DNA of 64,000 nt from Eggerthella sp. YY7918 (GTDB lineage: Bacteria; Actinomycetota; Coriobacteriia; Coriobacteriales; Eggerthellaceae). Location: assembly GCF_000270285.1 (NCBI RefSeq), contig NC_015738.1, forward strand, positions 2,232,001-2,296,000. Direction: 5' to 3'. The position numbers and the translations under genes were made by a program. Below, piece after piece: positions 1 through 7,865 of the stretch. The stretch's first letter is position 1. Each line of letters opens with the position of its first letter. Below the pieces are notes generated by a model that was given only the letters and a program-made list of their open reading frames with translations, searched no databases and was not told the origin of the DNA.

Positions 1-38
1 CACGAGAACCCGAATCAGGCGTAGCAGGCGTAGACCAA

Positions 39-70
39 GCGTAGCGTCCTTAAGCTCAAGGACGCTACGC
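39..70. terminator. Perfect hairpin after the SNF transporter gene
   Basis: A 13-bp perfect inverted repeat (GCGTAGCGTCCTT and its complement) with a 6-nt loop starts about 20 nt after the transporter stop codon. No clear U-tract follows on either strand, so it may be a bidirectional or weak intrinsic terminator, or a 3'-end stabiliser. Confidence 0.6.
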
Positions 71-89
71 GACATCTTACACAAACCCG

Positions 90-1475
90 CTAGAAGCTCA
101 CCAACCCGAAGGTCTGCGCCACGTAGGCCACGAGGATAACCACTACCAGCACCGGCGCAACATACTTGATGATGACAGTCCACGCGCCCGCCAGACGGAA
201 ACGGCTCGAAATGCGCACTTCGTCAATGATGGCCTTCGGCTTGATAACCCATCCCACAAACACGCACGTGAGCAGCGCCACAATAGGCATGATGACCGAG
301 TTGGACAGGAAGTCGAAGAAGTCAAGCAGGCTCGATCCGGCACCGAGCGGCTCGATGAACGACAGTCCGTTGTACCCGAGGTTCACGAAAATACCCGCCA
401 CCGTAATAACGCCGATGACCAGAAGAAACGCCGGCCGGCGCTGCCAGCCCATGCCGTCTTGCACGATGGACACGCATGTCTCGGTGAGTGAGATAGCGCT
501 GGTCAGTGCTGCAAACAGCACCAGCAGGAAGAACAGGAAGCCCACGATCGCTGCCGCATTTCCCATATCGGCGAACACGCCAGGCAGCGTAATGAACATG
601 AGCGAGGGGCCGGAATTGGCCGCTACCGCTTCGCCCGAGCCCATAGCCACAAACGCAGCCGGCACAATCATGAGGCCCGCAAGAAACGAAACGCCGATAT
701 CGAAACCACCGATACGCGCCACACTGGAGGTAAGGCTCGACTTTTTATCGAGGTACGAACCATAGGTGATCATAATGCCCATCGCCAGCGACAGACTGTA
801 GAACATCTGGCCAAGCGCACCGATAACAAGCTCGGGCGAGAACTTGCTGAAATCGGGTACGAGATAGTACAGCGCACCGTCGATAGCGCCAGGCATCGTG
901 AGGGTATATATTGCAATACCTACCGCCATAACGATAAGCGCCGGCATCATAAAGAGGTTCGCTTTCTCGATGCCGCCCTTTACGCCCAGCGAAACAATAA
1001 GAAACACGATGGCCATAAATACAAGCATCCAGAGGAAGCTCTCGGTATTACTGGTGATAAAGCCCGAGAAAAAGTCGCCGCCGTCAGCAAGTGCGGTAGG
1101 ACCGTTGATGACATAAGCAGCCGCATATTTCGTCACCCAGCCGCCGATGATGCAGTAATACGGCGTGATAATAAACGGCACCGCTGAAGCAAGAATGCCA
1201 ATGAAGGCATACTTTTTGCCGAACTGCTTGAACGCGCCGACAGCCGACTGGCCGGTTTTGCGTCCAAGCGCCGTTTCCAGCAGCAAGAGCGACACGCCAA
1301 AGGTGAATACAAGCACCAGGTACGTGATCAAAAACGTACCGCCGCCGTACTTGGCGGCCAAGTACGGAAAGCGCCACATATTTCCTAAGCCCACAGCGGA
1401 AGCTGCTGCAGCCAAGATGAACGCCCACTTGCCCGACCATGACGACCGGACGATAGGCATGCCTTCAATTGCCAT
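90..1475 (-). CDS. Sodium:neurotransmitter symporter (SNF/LeuT family) transporter
   Basis: A 461-residue polytopic inner-membrane protein, expected to use the sodium gradient to import an amino acid or similar small solute. The family hallmark GLGNMWRFPY is at residues 29-38, and about 11-12 hydrophobic segments follow, which is usual for bacterial LeuT-type transporters. The start is the ATG at 1475 because GGGAGG sits just upstream; the frame stays open to 1568 but that extension has no membrane-protein character. The gene is alone, with a hairpin after its stop and a TATAAT box about 110 bp upstream inside a repeated 49-bp segment. The substrate cannot be deduced. Confidence 0.88.
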   Translation of the reverse strand: MAIEGMPIVRSSWSGKWAFILAAAASAVGLGNMWRFPYLAAKYGGGTFLITYLVLVFTFGVSLLLLETALGRKTGQSAVGAFKQFGKKYAFIGILASAVPFIITPYYCIIGGWVTKYAAAYVINGPTALADGGDFFSGFITSNTESFLWMLVFMAIVFLIVSLGVKGGIEKANLFMMPALIVMAVGIAIYTLTMPGAIDGALYYLVPDFSKFSPELVIGALGQMFYSLSLAMGIMITYGSYLDKKSSLTSSVARIGGFDIGVSFLAGLMIVPAAFVAMGSGEAVAANSGPSLMFITLPGVFADMGNAAAIVGFLFFLLVLFAALTSAISLTETCVSIVQDGMGWQRRPAFLLVIGVITVAGIFVNLGYNGLSFIEPLGAGSSLLDFFDFLSNSVIMPIVALLTCVFVGWVIKPKAIIDEVRISSRFRLAGAWTVIIKYVAPVLVVVILVAYVAQTFGLVSF

Positions 1476-1581
1476 TAAAACCTCCCGATATAGCTTGCGC
1501 TCCGTCGAAAAATGCAGACCGCGTAGGTACGCAGAAGATCGGGCAGCGGGAACGAGCCCACACCGCAATCTAAATGCATCA

Positions 1582-1630
1582 TTATAGCGGGAAATTCACG
1601 CAAACGACCTTGCATTTTGACCTGATTACC
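1582..1630 (-). repeat. 49-bp repeat, copy A, carrying a TATAAT box
   Basis: This segment is nearly identical to 2316-2364; differences cluster in a dozen bases in the middle. On the minus strand it reads into TATAAT and lies upstream of the SNF gene. Copy B lies at a similar distance upstream of the next minus-strand gene, so the repeat may be a duplicated promoter region. Confidence 0.7.
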
Positions 1631-1667
1631 GTATGTTTTTCAACCATCGCATCTACGCGCGGAAGAC
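1628..1667 (-). pseudogene. Relic of a metallophosphoesterase gene
   Basis: Read on the minus strand this stretch encodes LPRVDAMVEKHTVIR, close to LPRVDAMVARYGIDR near the N-terminus of the metallophosphoesterase at 5230-6057. A run of about 25 nt differs at one base between 1641-1665 and 5982-6006. There is no start codon, catalytic motif or continuing frame, so it is read as a decayed fragment of a second copy. Confidence 0.5.
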
Positions 1668-1715
1668 TCCGGGGTCTTTGGCGTTTGGGGGGGCTTCGGG
1701 GCGGGTGCCCCGGAC

Positions 1716-2222
1716 CTATGGAATGTAGGTCAGTGTTATGACAATCCTCCCCAAGGGCCCGTCTGTGGGGACCGGAGTGACAGAGGTGACTTCGTAGTGC
1801 TCATCGATACTGTTGACGGTGATACTGTTGCAGGCATAGCTCCGCCAGAGGCATTGCCAAGTGACCGTCAATACGGGGCGGCCCAACGTGTCAGGGAACC
1901 CGAGCTGCCCCTGCTCATGCAGGATGATGGTGCCCTGAGTGCCCACGGCGGCACAATAGCGTCCGCAGGCGCCTAAGACCCCCGCGGAGGAGTGGACGGA
2001 ATAGAGCGGGCGAGGGAGGTCGGACTCCCTCAATTCGATATCTTTGTTGGTGATATACAGTTTGCCGCATTCGAGGTGGATGTCCTCCATCGAGCCCAGT
2101 GCGACCCCTTGATCGTAAGGAAAGTTTTTATAATCCACGCAGAATTCGACCCACTGGTTATGGCCCTGGTCCGGCCCATCGGCGGAATCGGCCGGGGCCT
2201 TGATCTCATGGTCCGTTTGCAT
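1716..2222 (-). CDS. Hypothetical protein, no recognised family
   Basis: A soluble-looking protein of about 168 residues with no signal peptide or membrane segment. It is rich in beta-prone and aromatic stretches and has four cysteines, one in a WQCLWRSYAC segment. I do not recognise a family. The ATG at 2222 is chosen because GGAGG ends six bases before it; a GTG at 2267 and an ATG at 2237 in the same frame have poorly spaced ribosome-binding sites. The gene is monocistronic and sits between two copies of a 49-bp repeat. A G-rich stretch just after the stop may mark an end of acquired DNA. Confidence 0.5.
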   Translation of the reverse strand: MQTDHEIKAPADSADGPDQGHNQWVEFCVDYKNFPYDQGVALGSMEDIHLECGKLYITNKDIELRESDLPRPLYSVHSSAGVLGACGRYCAAVGTQGTIILHEQGQLGFPDTLGRPVLTVTWQCLWRSYACNSITVNSIDEHYEVTSVTPVPTDGPLGRIVITLTYIP

Positions 2223-2281
2223 CGCTGCACCTCCCATTTTGATTTCCAAGAGCCTCCTCTTGGTCACAAAAACTATAGCAG

Positions 2282-2315
2282 TTTTTGCTCTTAAAACTTC
2301 GGCTCCGGCGTTACT
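2282..2315. repeat. Dispersed repeat, locus 1
   Basis: The left part (TTTTTGCT, then TTAAAACTTCGGCTCC) recurs at 12409-12433, and the right part TCGGCTCCGGCGTTACT recurs exactly at 10821-10837. It lies downstream of a minus-strand gene, as do the other two loci, and abuts 49-bp repeat copy B. Confidence 0.6.
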
Positions 2316-2364
2316 TTATAGCGGATAATTATCGCAAACGACCTTGCATTTTGACCTGATTACC
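2316..2364 (-). repeat. 49-bp repeat, copy B
   Basis: Second copy of the segment at 1582-1630. On the minus strand it ends in TATAAA instead of TATAAT, and it lies about 95 bp upstream of the hypothetical gene ending at 1716, so it may act as that gene's promoter. Confidence 0.65.
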
Positions 2365-2473
2365 ACATGTGTGCGCTTGTGTGCCTAGACAACAGCGAGC
2401 AGTTCCACGCGCCCAGCATATCAACGATAATATTCAGACTATCATCCATGACCGTGGATCAAGAATTGTCTTG

Positions 2474-3049
2474 CTACCCTCTAAGTTTGCCCAAAAACCA
2501 CCTTGCAAAGTGAATCAGTAATCCGGCACCGCAATATGTCTCCACAACAAAGAGAGTGTTAAACAGTAGCAGTGCAACAAAGTTCAAGCTTGATAAATCG
2601 CGCGTAAGTTCAACACCGATCGCAGCAACCGCCCAGGTCAGTATAAAAGCTGCCACGGCGACAATAACGAAAAAGCGCACTTTTCTTTTATGGAACAGAA
2701 TGTCCATGATAGCTTTGGTCTTCTCGTTTTGTTCTCTTTCGCTCATGTCCACGAAAGGAACTTGCAAGTCACCAGACTCTTTGTCTACGGATGCAATTAA
2801 ACCGTCAGGCTTAACTCTGTAAAGCAGCGTATTCGGACTGGCAATCGCATCCTTCGCCGTTTGCTCACTGACATTGCTGAAAGATGCAATATCTATGCAG
2901 TAGGTCAGATTCGACTGAACGCTTGAATACAGCACCTCATTGAAGTACGTCGATGGATGGATGAGACTGGCAGTTGCGATACCGCTTATTGGAGCCTCTA
3001 GGGCAACGAAGCGACAGTTCGTAATGTCAATGGAAAGTTCCTTTTTCAT
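2474..3049 (-). CDS. Unknown membrane protein, third gene of an AT-rich trio
   Basis: A 191-residue protein with an N-terminal part of about 120 residues lacking hydrophobic segments, a charged KRK boundary and two predicted membrane helices at about 125-146 and 155-180. No family is recognised. The ATG at 3049 lies 8 nt after the stop of the preceding gene and uses TAGGTG overlapping that stop as its ribosome-binding site, which indicates translational coupling. Base composition is clearly AT-richer than the core genes of the window, consistent with recent acquisition. With the two upstream genes it forms a three-gene membrane module of unknown role. Confidence 0.6.
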   Translation of the reverse strand: MKKELSIDITNCRFVALEAPISGIATASLIHPSTYFNEVLYSSVQSNLTYCIDIASFSNVSEQTAKDAIASPNTLLYRVKPDGLIASVDKESGDLQVPFVDMSEREQNEKTKAIMDILFHKRKVRFFVIVAVAAFILTWAVAAIGVELTRDLSSLNFVALLLFNTLFVVETYCGAGLLIHFARWFLGKLRG

Positions 3050-3057
3050 ACGATCAC

Positions 3058-3783
3058 CTAGTCCGTCTCATATCTTCCGAATTCATTCCATTGCGGTGCG
3101 TAAACTTGCAGATTGCCATCACTCGAAAGGAAAATGAGGATAAGGGGCTGCCCCGTCTCTGTTAAGAGTTCGGATCGACTCGGTAGTACGGACTCAACCT
3201 CGCTGGGAGTCAAAGAAAGACACGAGATGGCGGTTTCATGACTGCCATTGCTAGCCCGCCACGCCAAAGTATTCAAGAAAGTTAGGCTGAGACCTTCTTT
3301 ACCCAGTCGCTCAATTGCCTCTTCTCCGTTGCTGTATTCAAAAGTACCCGTTGAATTGCCTCCTAAACTCGAGAAGATAAAACTAGAATTCTCAAAATCG
3401 AGGCTCAAGTCTCCATTTATACAACTGGGGGGGGGGAACAGCGGAGCTAGGGGCTCACTAAAAACATCGACTGGATGCCAGTCAAAGTCAAGTCGCCCTT
3501 GTGAGTTTATCTCAATTGCGGCTTCACTGTTTAAGACTTCAGGAACTTGAACAGGGAAAATGCTTGCTTCCTCCGCCAGAGCAGCTCCGATATCTCCTTG
3601 ACCATGGAATATGTCGCCCCATCCAACTGTTGACTCCATCCACCACCGCATTGGCATAGAGGAGCATGAGACAGTACCTACCAGGATGGGAAATCCGAGG
3701 ACAACCGCGCAGACGGCGCATAGTATTACTCTTTTCAGCGAGCCGTTTTTGATGCTCTTTGATGTGTCTGTTGTCATATCCAT
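3058..3783 (-). CDS. Unknown exported or membrane-anchored protein with a C10 tract
   Basis: A 241-residue protein with one hydrophobic segment near residues 18-40 (an uncleaved anchor or signal peptide) and a large predicted extracytoplasmic part. The sequence LVGTVSC resembles a lipobox only loosely, so lipidation is doubtful. A run of ten C on the coding strand (3427-3436) encodes the FPPP segment mid-gene; a one-base slip there would truncate the protein. The start is the ATG at 3783 after AAAGGAG; a second ATG two codons later is also possible. It sits between two other unknown membrane-protein genes, 25 nt after one and 8 nt before the other. Confidence 0.6.
   Translation of the reverse strand: MDMTTDTSKSIKNGSLKRVILCAVCAVVLGFPILVGTVSCSSMPMRWWMESTVGWGDIFHGQGDIGAALAEEASIFPVQVPEVLNSEAAIEINSQGRLDFDWHPVDVFSEPLAPLFPPPSCINGDLSLDFENSSFIFSSLGGNSTGTFEYSNGEEAIERLGKEGLSLTFLNTLAWRASNGSHETAISCLSLTPSEVESVLPSRSELLTETGQPLILIFLSSDGNLQVYAPQWNEFGRYETD
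3427..3436 (-). repeat. Homopolymer tract of ten C inside a coding sequence
   Basis: Ten consecutive G on the + strand (C on the coding strand) lie in frame within the gene at 3058-3783. Tracts of this length in GC-moderate genomes are typical sites of slipped-strand mispairing. The reading frame is intact in this assembly. Confidence 0.8.
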
Positions 3784-3808
3784 TCCTCTCCTTTCCTTTA
3801 CGAGAGGC

Positions 3809-4837
3809 CTACCGTTTTATGATGTCTATTGGAATAATCTCAATTATGTTGCCGAAGGCGTCGCGAGTAACCAGTTCGACCGTCGCAACCGGAGCACCAA
3901 GCACAGCGACAAAAAGCGCGATGATTACGATTATTGCTCCGCCGATGGCAATAACGGGAAGGACAAAACCCACTATGACTCTTTGGGGCATGAGTACGAA
4001 CAGGTATTGCGAATACGTTCCAATGGAGGCAAAGAGATCCAAGATTGGATTTGCCACAATCGTAGGATTCAGCATGGTGCTTGGGGCTGGTGTGAAAATG
4101 CCGAGATAGAGACAGAGCAGAATGGAAATGACGAGCACCAGAAGTTCTATCGTCACGACTTCGACTAGTATTTTTCCTGCCTTGTCTAAGGGAGCCAAAC
4201 CCTTGGCAGTTACCACTTTGACAGCTACATACACGCCTCTCGCTGTTCTTAGCAAGATGACAAGAACAGCAAAGAGTATTACTCCATACATTGCTGCAGT
4301 ATGTATACCGCTCGCTATAGTCAATGATCCAATGAGCGCGCTCTCCTCGTTTTGAGTCAGCCATAACATGCTTTGGGGAGCAAGTACGCTGCATAACGCA
4401 CACAGCACTCCAACAACGGCGAGAATGCCAATTACCTTCGAGCTCAGAAGAAAGTTGATCACATTGCTGCCAGGTTTGTTCTTCAGTCTTTGAGGGAGAT
4501 CCCTCAGGGGAAGAACCTCTCCTCGTTCCAATTGGTTCACTATCGCATCAATCTTCGGTGCGTTACTTAGGGCAGCTTTGCTCCAGTAGACAGCATTAAT
4601 GCCCAACGGGCTGAGGTCTTCAGTAGGAAGACAATCGTAGAAATACGAGACAACGTTAGCCTTTGACCTAATTACTTCGGCAAGCTCATCGTCGTCAAAG
4701 GCATTAACGTCCACAAAGAAGAAGTCATCGTCAGTTCGACCACCTCTTACGCGTTCTAAGAATTCAGCGGGAACAATGCCTTCCCCTTTGATTTTTGGAT
4801 TCGGTACCTCATGATCAGAAACAATTAGAGTAGCCAT
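3809..4837 (-). CDS. Unknown polytopic membrane protein, first gene of the trio
   Basis: A 342-residue protein with an N-terminal non-membrane domain of about 125 residues (acidic, with DDDFFFVDVNAFDDDE) followed by four or five membrane helices at roughly 135-155, 178-198, 226-248, possibly 262-282, and 286-314. I recognise no family. The ATG at 4837 follows GGAGGT with a five-base spacer. It is the promoter-proximal gene of three co-oriented AT-rich genes. The pattern of a cytosolic domain fused to a membrane domain, plus an exported partner and a small two-helix partner, suggests a complex spanning the membrane; that is inference. Confidence 0.6.
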   Translation of the reverse strand: MATLIVSDHEVPNPKIKGEGIVPAEFLERVRGGRTDDDFFFVDVNAFDDDELAEVIRSKANVVSYFYDCLPTEDLSPLGINAVYWSKAALSNAPKIDAIVNQLERGEVLPLRDLPQRLKNKPGSNVINFLLSSKVIGILAVVGVLCALCSVLAPQSMLWLTQNEESALIGSLTIASGIHTAAMYGVILFAVLVILLRTARGVYVAVKVVTAKGLAPLDKAGKILVEVVTIELLVLVISILLCLYLGIFTPAPSTMLNPTIVANPILDLFASIGTYSQYLFVLMPQRVIVGFVLPVIAIGGAIIVIIALFVAVLGAPVATVELVTRDAFGNIIEIIPIDIIKR

Positions 4838-5229
4838 TCATTACCTCCATCCACCGTCTGAGGTTGCTGCGTCCAAGAGGACGCGATGTTGAGGAATGCA
4901 GTCTCAATGGGAAAAGCGCCCATCTGATGGTTTGCTTGGGACCGTGGGATTCCATACAGGAATAGCCTCAGAAGGCAGATACCTTTTTGCATGACTATTT
5001 CCGAATAGAGAAGTATGTATGAAATTCACAAATCCTAAACGGATAGAGAGTATCACAGGCGAATAGTAAGTTCAACGATTAGGTTTTCCTCTTGCTAGGC
5101 ACTCTGTCAACGACCCCCTCCCATCAGAGCGCAATGAGACAATGTGCCAGCGCAGCCACGAGACAGTGCATTCTAGAAACAGCGCGGTTTCTCGGCCGTT
5201 GCTCACAAGCCGCGAGCCTTAACAAATTG
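4838..5229. other. Non-coding AT-rich gap
   Basis: This gap separates the membrane trio from the end of a metallophosphoesterase gene. The part near 4980-5060 is AT-rich and offers weak minus-strand promoter elements (TTGTGA, then TATTCG 18 nt on). A small hairpin, AGAAAC/GTTTCT at 5175-5192, may end the phosphoesterase transcript. I see no convincing coding sequence. Confidence 0.4.
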
Positions 5230-6057
5230 CTACCAGTGAATGTTTGCGCTTTCCCATTCGGAGACGACATAGCTCCAGGGGAACAGCTCCTCGTCATCAT
5301 CGCCACCGACAACGCTCACCTGACCATCCTCCACAAGAAGCATGCTGCCGTCCCCTATCGCAAACAATTGCGGCGCAAGCGAGAACGTGTCGCATAGCCA
5401 CACCTGAGCGTCATGCGCATCGCCTTCGCCTCCGCACACAAGTTCGCAGGTGCTTACCGGCGTGTGGCCCACAATCTGATTGATACCGACCACCGCATCG
5501 GAGCGCAACTCGTCGCGGTCGGCCCACAGGGGGCCCGGCAAATCCCAACCGCCCCTTCCGGGTCCGCGTTCGAACAAGATGCGGAGGTTTTCCGCGCTTC
5601 CGCTGCGGTAGAGCTCGTTCAGGCAGATCGCCGCCTCGTCAGCGTCGGCAAACTCGTCCACATACTCACCGACCCACGATTCCGTAAGGCCCGCGTGTGT
5701 GATAAGAAACCCCTCAACAGTTGTGGCCACCATTGGTTCAAGCTCGCCCAACAGCGCCCTTACTTCCTCAACCTGCTCCATATGCGTGCCAGGGCCCTCC
5801 TCCCCCAGCAGGTATTGGTAGTCATGATTGCCCAACAACAGGTCAACTTGCCTCCCTGCAGCACGCGCGTCCTCGGCCCAGTCAGCAAACAGGCACAGCG
5901 CGTCAGTGAGCATGATGTCGCTTGAATGTCGCTCGTCGCAATAGTCTCCCACGAACACGATGCGATCGATACCGTATCGCGCAACCATCGCATCTACACG
6001 CGGAAGAATAATCCGCTGCTTCAAGTGCATATCTCCCACGATTAAGGTCTTACCCAT
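5230..6057 (-). CDS. Calcineurin-like metallophosphoesterase
   Basis: A 275-residue cytosolic phosphoesterase of the calcineurin/PPP-like superfamily, expected to hydrolyse a phosphomonoester or phosphodiester with two metal ions. The metal-ligand motifs occur in order: DMH (9-11), GDYCDE (37-42), GNHD (76-79), HAG (121-123) and a later GHTP. The start is the ATG at 6057, eight bases after AAGGAGG; the frame upstream is open only because of a divergent gene. The nearest homologue in the window is the phosphoesterase at 10816-11532, and a relic of a third copy lies at 1628-1667. The substrate is unknown. Confidence 0.85.
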   Translation of the reverse strand: MGKTLIVGDMHLKQRIILPRVDAMVARYGIDRIVFVGDYCDERHSSDIMLTDALCLFADWAEDARAAGRQVDLLLGNHDYQYLLGEEGPGTHMEQVEEVRALLGELEPMVATTVEGFLITHAGLTESWVGEYVDEFADADEAAICLNELYRSGSAENLRILFERGPGRGGWDLPGPLWADRDELRSDAVVGINQIVGHTPVSTCELVCGGEGDAHDAQVWLCDTFSLAPQLFAIGDGSMLLVEDGQVSVVGGDDDEELFPWSYVVSEWESANIHW

Positions 6058-6092
6058 CGCTCCTCCTTCTTGCGGTACCTCTTCTGATTTCG

Positions 6093-6112
6093 GACAAGAA
6101 ATGGCTCTTGTC
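6093..6112. promoter_or_regulatory. Inverted repeat between divergent genes
   Basis: A perfect GACAAGA/TCTTGTC repeat with a 6-nt spacer lies in the 97-bp region between the phosphoesterase (minus) and the small unknown gene (plus). Its position suits an operator acting on both; no regulator is identified. Confidence 0.35.
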
Positions 6113-6154
6113 AGGTGTATGCTTGTCACGAAGCCTGCCGCAGAGAGGACATCC

Positions 6155-6556
6155 ATGAACAGCACTGTCGACGAAACCGCGTTGCGAGCCGTGGCCAGCG
6201 ACCCCCAATACGGGCCAAACTCCGTCAAGTACATTCGCAACCTGTTTGAATACGCCGCCTGCGCCATGGCAATGCCGTTTGAACTAGCCGCCCTCGATGC
6301 AAACAAAGACACCCTTGGTGGCGAGGCGTACCGCGAAGCGCGGCAAGAACTCGACCGAAACCGCACCTCCAAGCATGAAAGTGCCATCTCTTCGCTCGCG
6401 ACACTCAACCGAATGGCAGAGAAACTAAACTTGGCACCCGTGTACACCGGAAACCCACTCGACGACCATCGCGGGGATGTCGCACATGTCATTTTCACCC
6501 TGTGCAAGCACCTCCTTGATGAAGATGACTACGGCGCAGGCTGGACATCGCGCTGA
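6155..6556 (+). CDS. Small hypothetical protein
   Basis: A 133-residue soluble, largely helical protein without signal peptide or membrane segment. It may belong to a small DUF family (DUF3232 came to mind, but I cannot confirm this). The ATG at 6155 follows GAGAGG with a seven-base spacer. It is transcribed divergently from the metallophosphoesterase and converges on the HisRS-like gene, whose stop codon lies 17 nt away. It has no recognisable catalytic motif. Confidence 0.6.
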   Translation: MNSTVDETALRAVASDPQYGPNSVKYIRNLFEYAACAMAMPFELAALDANKDTLGGEAYREARQELDRNRTSKHESAISSLATLNRMAEKLNLAPVYTGNPLDDHRGDVAHVIFTLCKHLLDEDDYGAGWTSR

Positions 6557-6573
6557 CTATCTTTCAGGAAGCT

Positions 6574-7830
6574 CTATCCTTTGGCGGAGTCGTCATGTGC
6601 CACGATTATCTGGCCATAGCCGGCCGCTGCAAGACGCTCCTTTTGGCGCGCGAAGTTGCGCGCTTTTTTCTGCAACAGCACCGTCTTTCCAGCCTCGCGC
6701 AACGGCTGATATTCCTCCTGCAGACGTGTTATCTGCTCAATCGTTTGACCGCGCTCGTAAAGGACGGCTATCCTGTCTTCTGATTCCTCTGTCTGCGCCT
6801 TCTCAAGCAGAACCTGGATTATCCTTTCGAAACCGACGGAGAAGCCGCACGCAGGAACCGACTTGCCGGCAAACTCCCCCACCATGCGATCGTATCGGCC
6901 GCCTCCGGCGATCGAGCTTCCGAATTCAGGCGATTCGACCTCAAAGATGGTACCCGTGTAATACCCCATGCCCCGCACGAGCGACAAATCAAGGCGCGGT
7001 ACGCAGGCACCTCTTGTAAGAGCCGTAACGCCCGACTCTATAGCCCGCAGGCTCTCCAGCGTAGCCGCTTCAACATGTGCCGATAGGGCACGTTCGCAAT
7101 ACGCTAACTTGTCGGGCGCTTCGCCGAAGTCTTCAAGAATGCGCCTGTAGGTATCTACGCTTTCCTCGGTGCAGCCAATCGAGCGCAGCTCGCCGCATAC
7201 CCCGTCGACTCCAATCTTGTCGAGCTTATCCATAACGACGAACACGTCAGAGTATCTATCCGCTTCAAAACCGCACGTTGCGGCAAGCGCAGCAAGCAGA
7301 CGGCGATCGTTAATCCTCACCCGATGCGCTATCCCCATCTGTTTGAGAAACAGAGACGTAGCGCACACAAGCTCTATCTCAGCATTAGGAGACTCATCCC
7401 CCAGAATGTCGATGTCGGCTTGGTAGAACTGGCGATAACGCCCCTGCTGAGGATTGTCGGCCCTCCAAACAGGGCCTATTTGCATCGCCTTGAAAGGAAG
7501 CGGTAGCTTCTCCGAATTTCGCGCATAGTACCTCGCGAGGGGAACGGTGAGGTCATAGCGCATTCCCGCATCCGAGAGCTCATCCACGCGTGATGTCTGG
7601 ACGGCTTTCGCCAGTTTCTCTCCGCGCTTCAGCACCTTGAAAACAAGCTTTTCGTTGTCACCGCCTTGGTTGCTCTGGAGGTTTTCGATCCGCTCCATAC
7701 AGGGGGTTTCAATCTGCTCGAAACCAAACGACCCGTACACGTTTCGCATGGCCGCCAGCACGTCGTTGCGCAAGCGCATCTCATCGGGCAAGATATCCCG
7801 CATCCCCTTAACCGGTTCTTTTGTTGGCAT
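6574..7830 (-). CDS. hisS: Histidyl-tRNA synthetase-like protein (probable paralogue)
   Basis: A 418-residue class II aminoacyl-tRNA synthetase of the HisRS type. Motif 2 (VWRADNPQQGRYRQFYQ) is at 121-137, the histidine-binding LVRGMGYYTG at 284-293 and motif 3 GFSVGFERI at 329-337, so histidine activation looks possible and a HisZ assignment is unlikely. The RYDLTVPLARY region (91-101) is closer in style to eukaryotic or Bacteroidetes-type HisRS, suggesting transfer. The C-terminal anticodon-binding region ends early, without the usual closing strand. It follows a tandem AAA+ gene by 35 nt, apparently as one operon, which is not a normal hisS context. The housekeeping hisS is probably elsewhere, but that cannot be seen here. 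Confidence 0.82.
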   Translation of the reverse strand: MPTKEPVKGMRDILPDEMRLRNDVLAAMRNVYGSFGFEQIETPCMERIENLQSNQGGDNEKLVFKVLKRGEKLAKAVQTSRVDELSDAGMRYDLTVPLARYYARNSEKLPLPFKAMQIGPVWRADNPQQGRYRQFYQADIDILGDESPNAEIELVCATSLFLKQMGIAHRVRINDRRLLAALAATCGFEADRYSDVFVVMDKLDKIGVDGVCGELRSIGCTEESVDTYRRILEDFGEAPDKLAYCERALSAHVEAATLESLRAIESGVTALTRGACVPRLDLSLVRGMGYYTGTIFEVESPEFGSSIAGGGRYDRMVGEFAGKSVPACGFSVGFERIIQVLLEKAQTEESEDRIAVLYERGQTIEQITRLQEEYQPLREAGKTVLLQKKARNFARQKERLAAAGYGQIIVAHDDSAKG

Positions 7831-7865
7831 AGTTTTGTCCTTTGTTCCTTCTCATCAATCATAAG

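Noticed and set aside
3058-3783. Lipoprotein call for the exported member of the trio
   Set aside because: The cysteine in GTVSC lacks the usual leucine at -3 and small residue pattern, so lipidation was not claimed.
6058-6507. N-terminal extension of the metallophosphoesterase by 150 codons
   Set aside because: The extension is antisense to the small gene at 6155-6556, while AAGGAGG stands directly before the internal ATG at 6057.
6574-7830. HisZ (ATP-phosphoribosyltransferase regulatory subunit)
   Set aside because: HisZ lacks the histidine-activation motif and anticodon domain. Here LVRGMGYYTG is present, there is a C-terminal domain, and no his genes are nearby.
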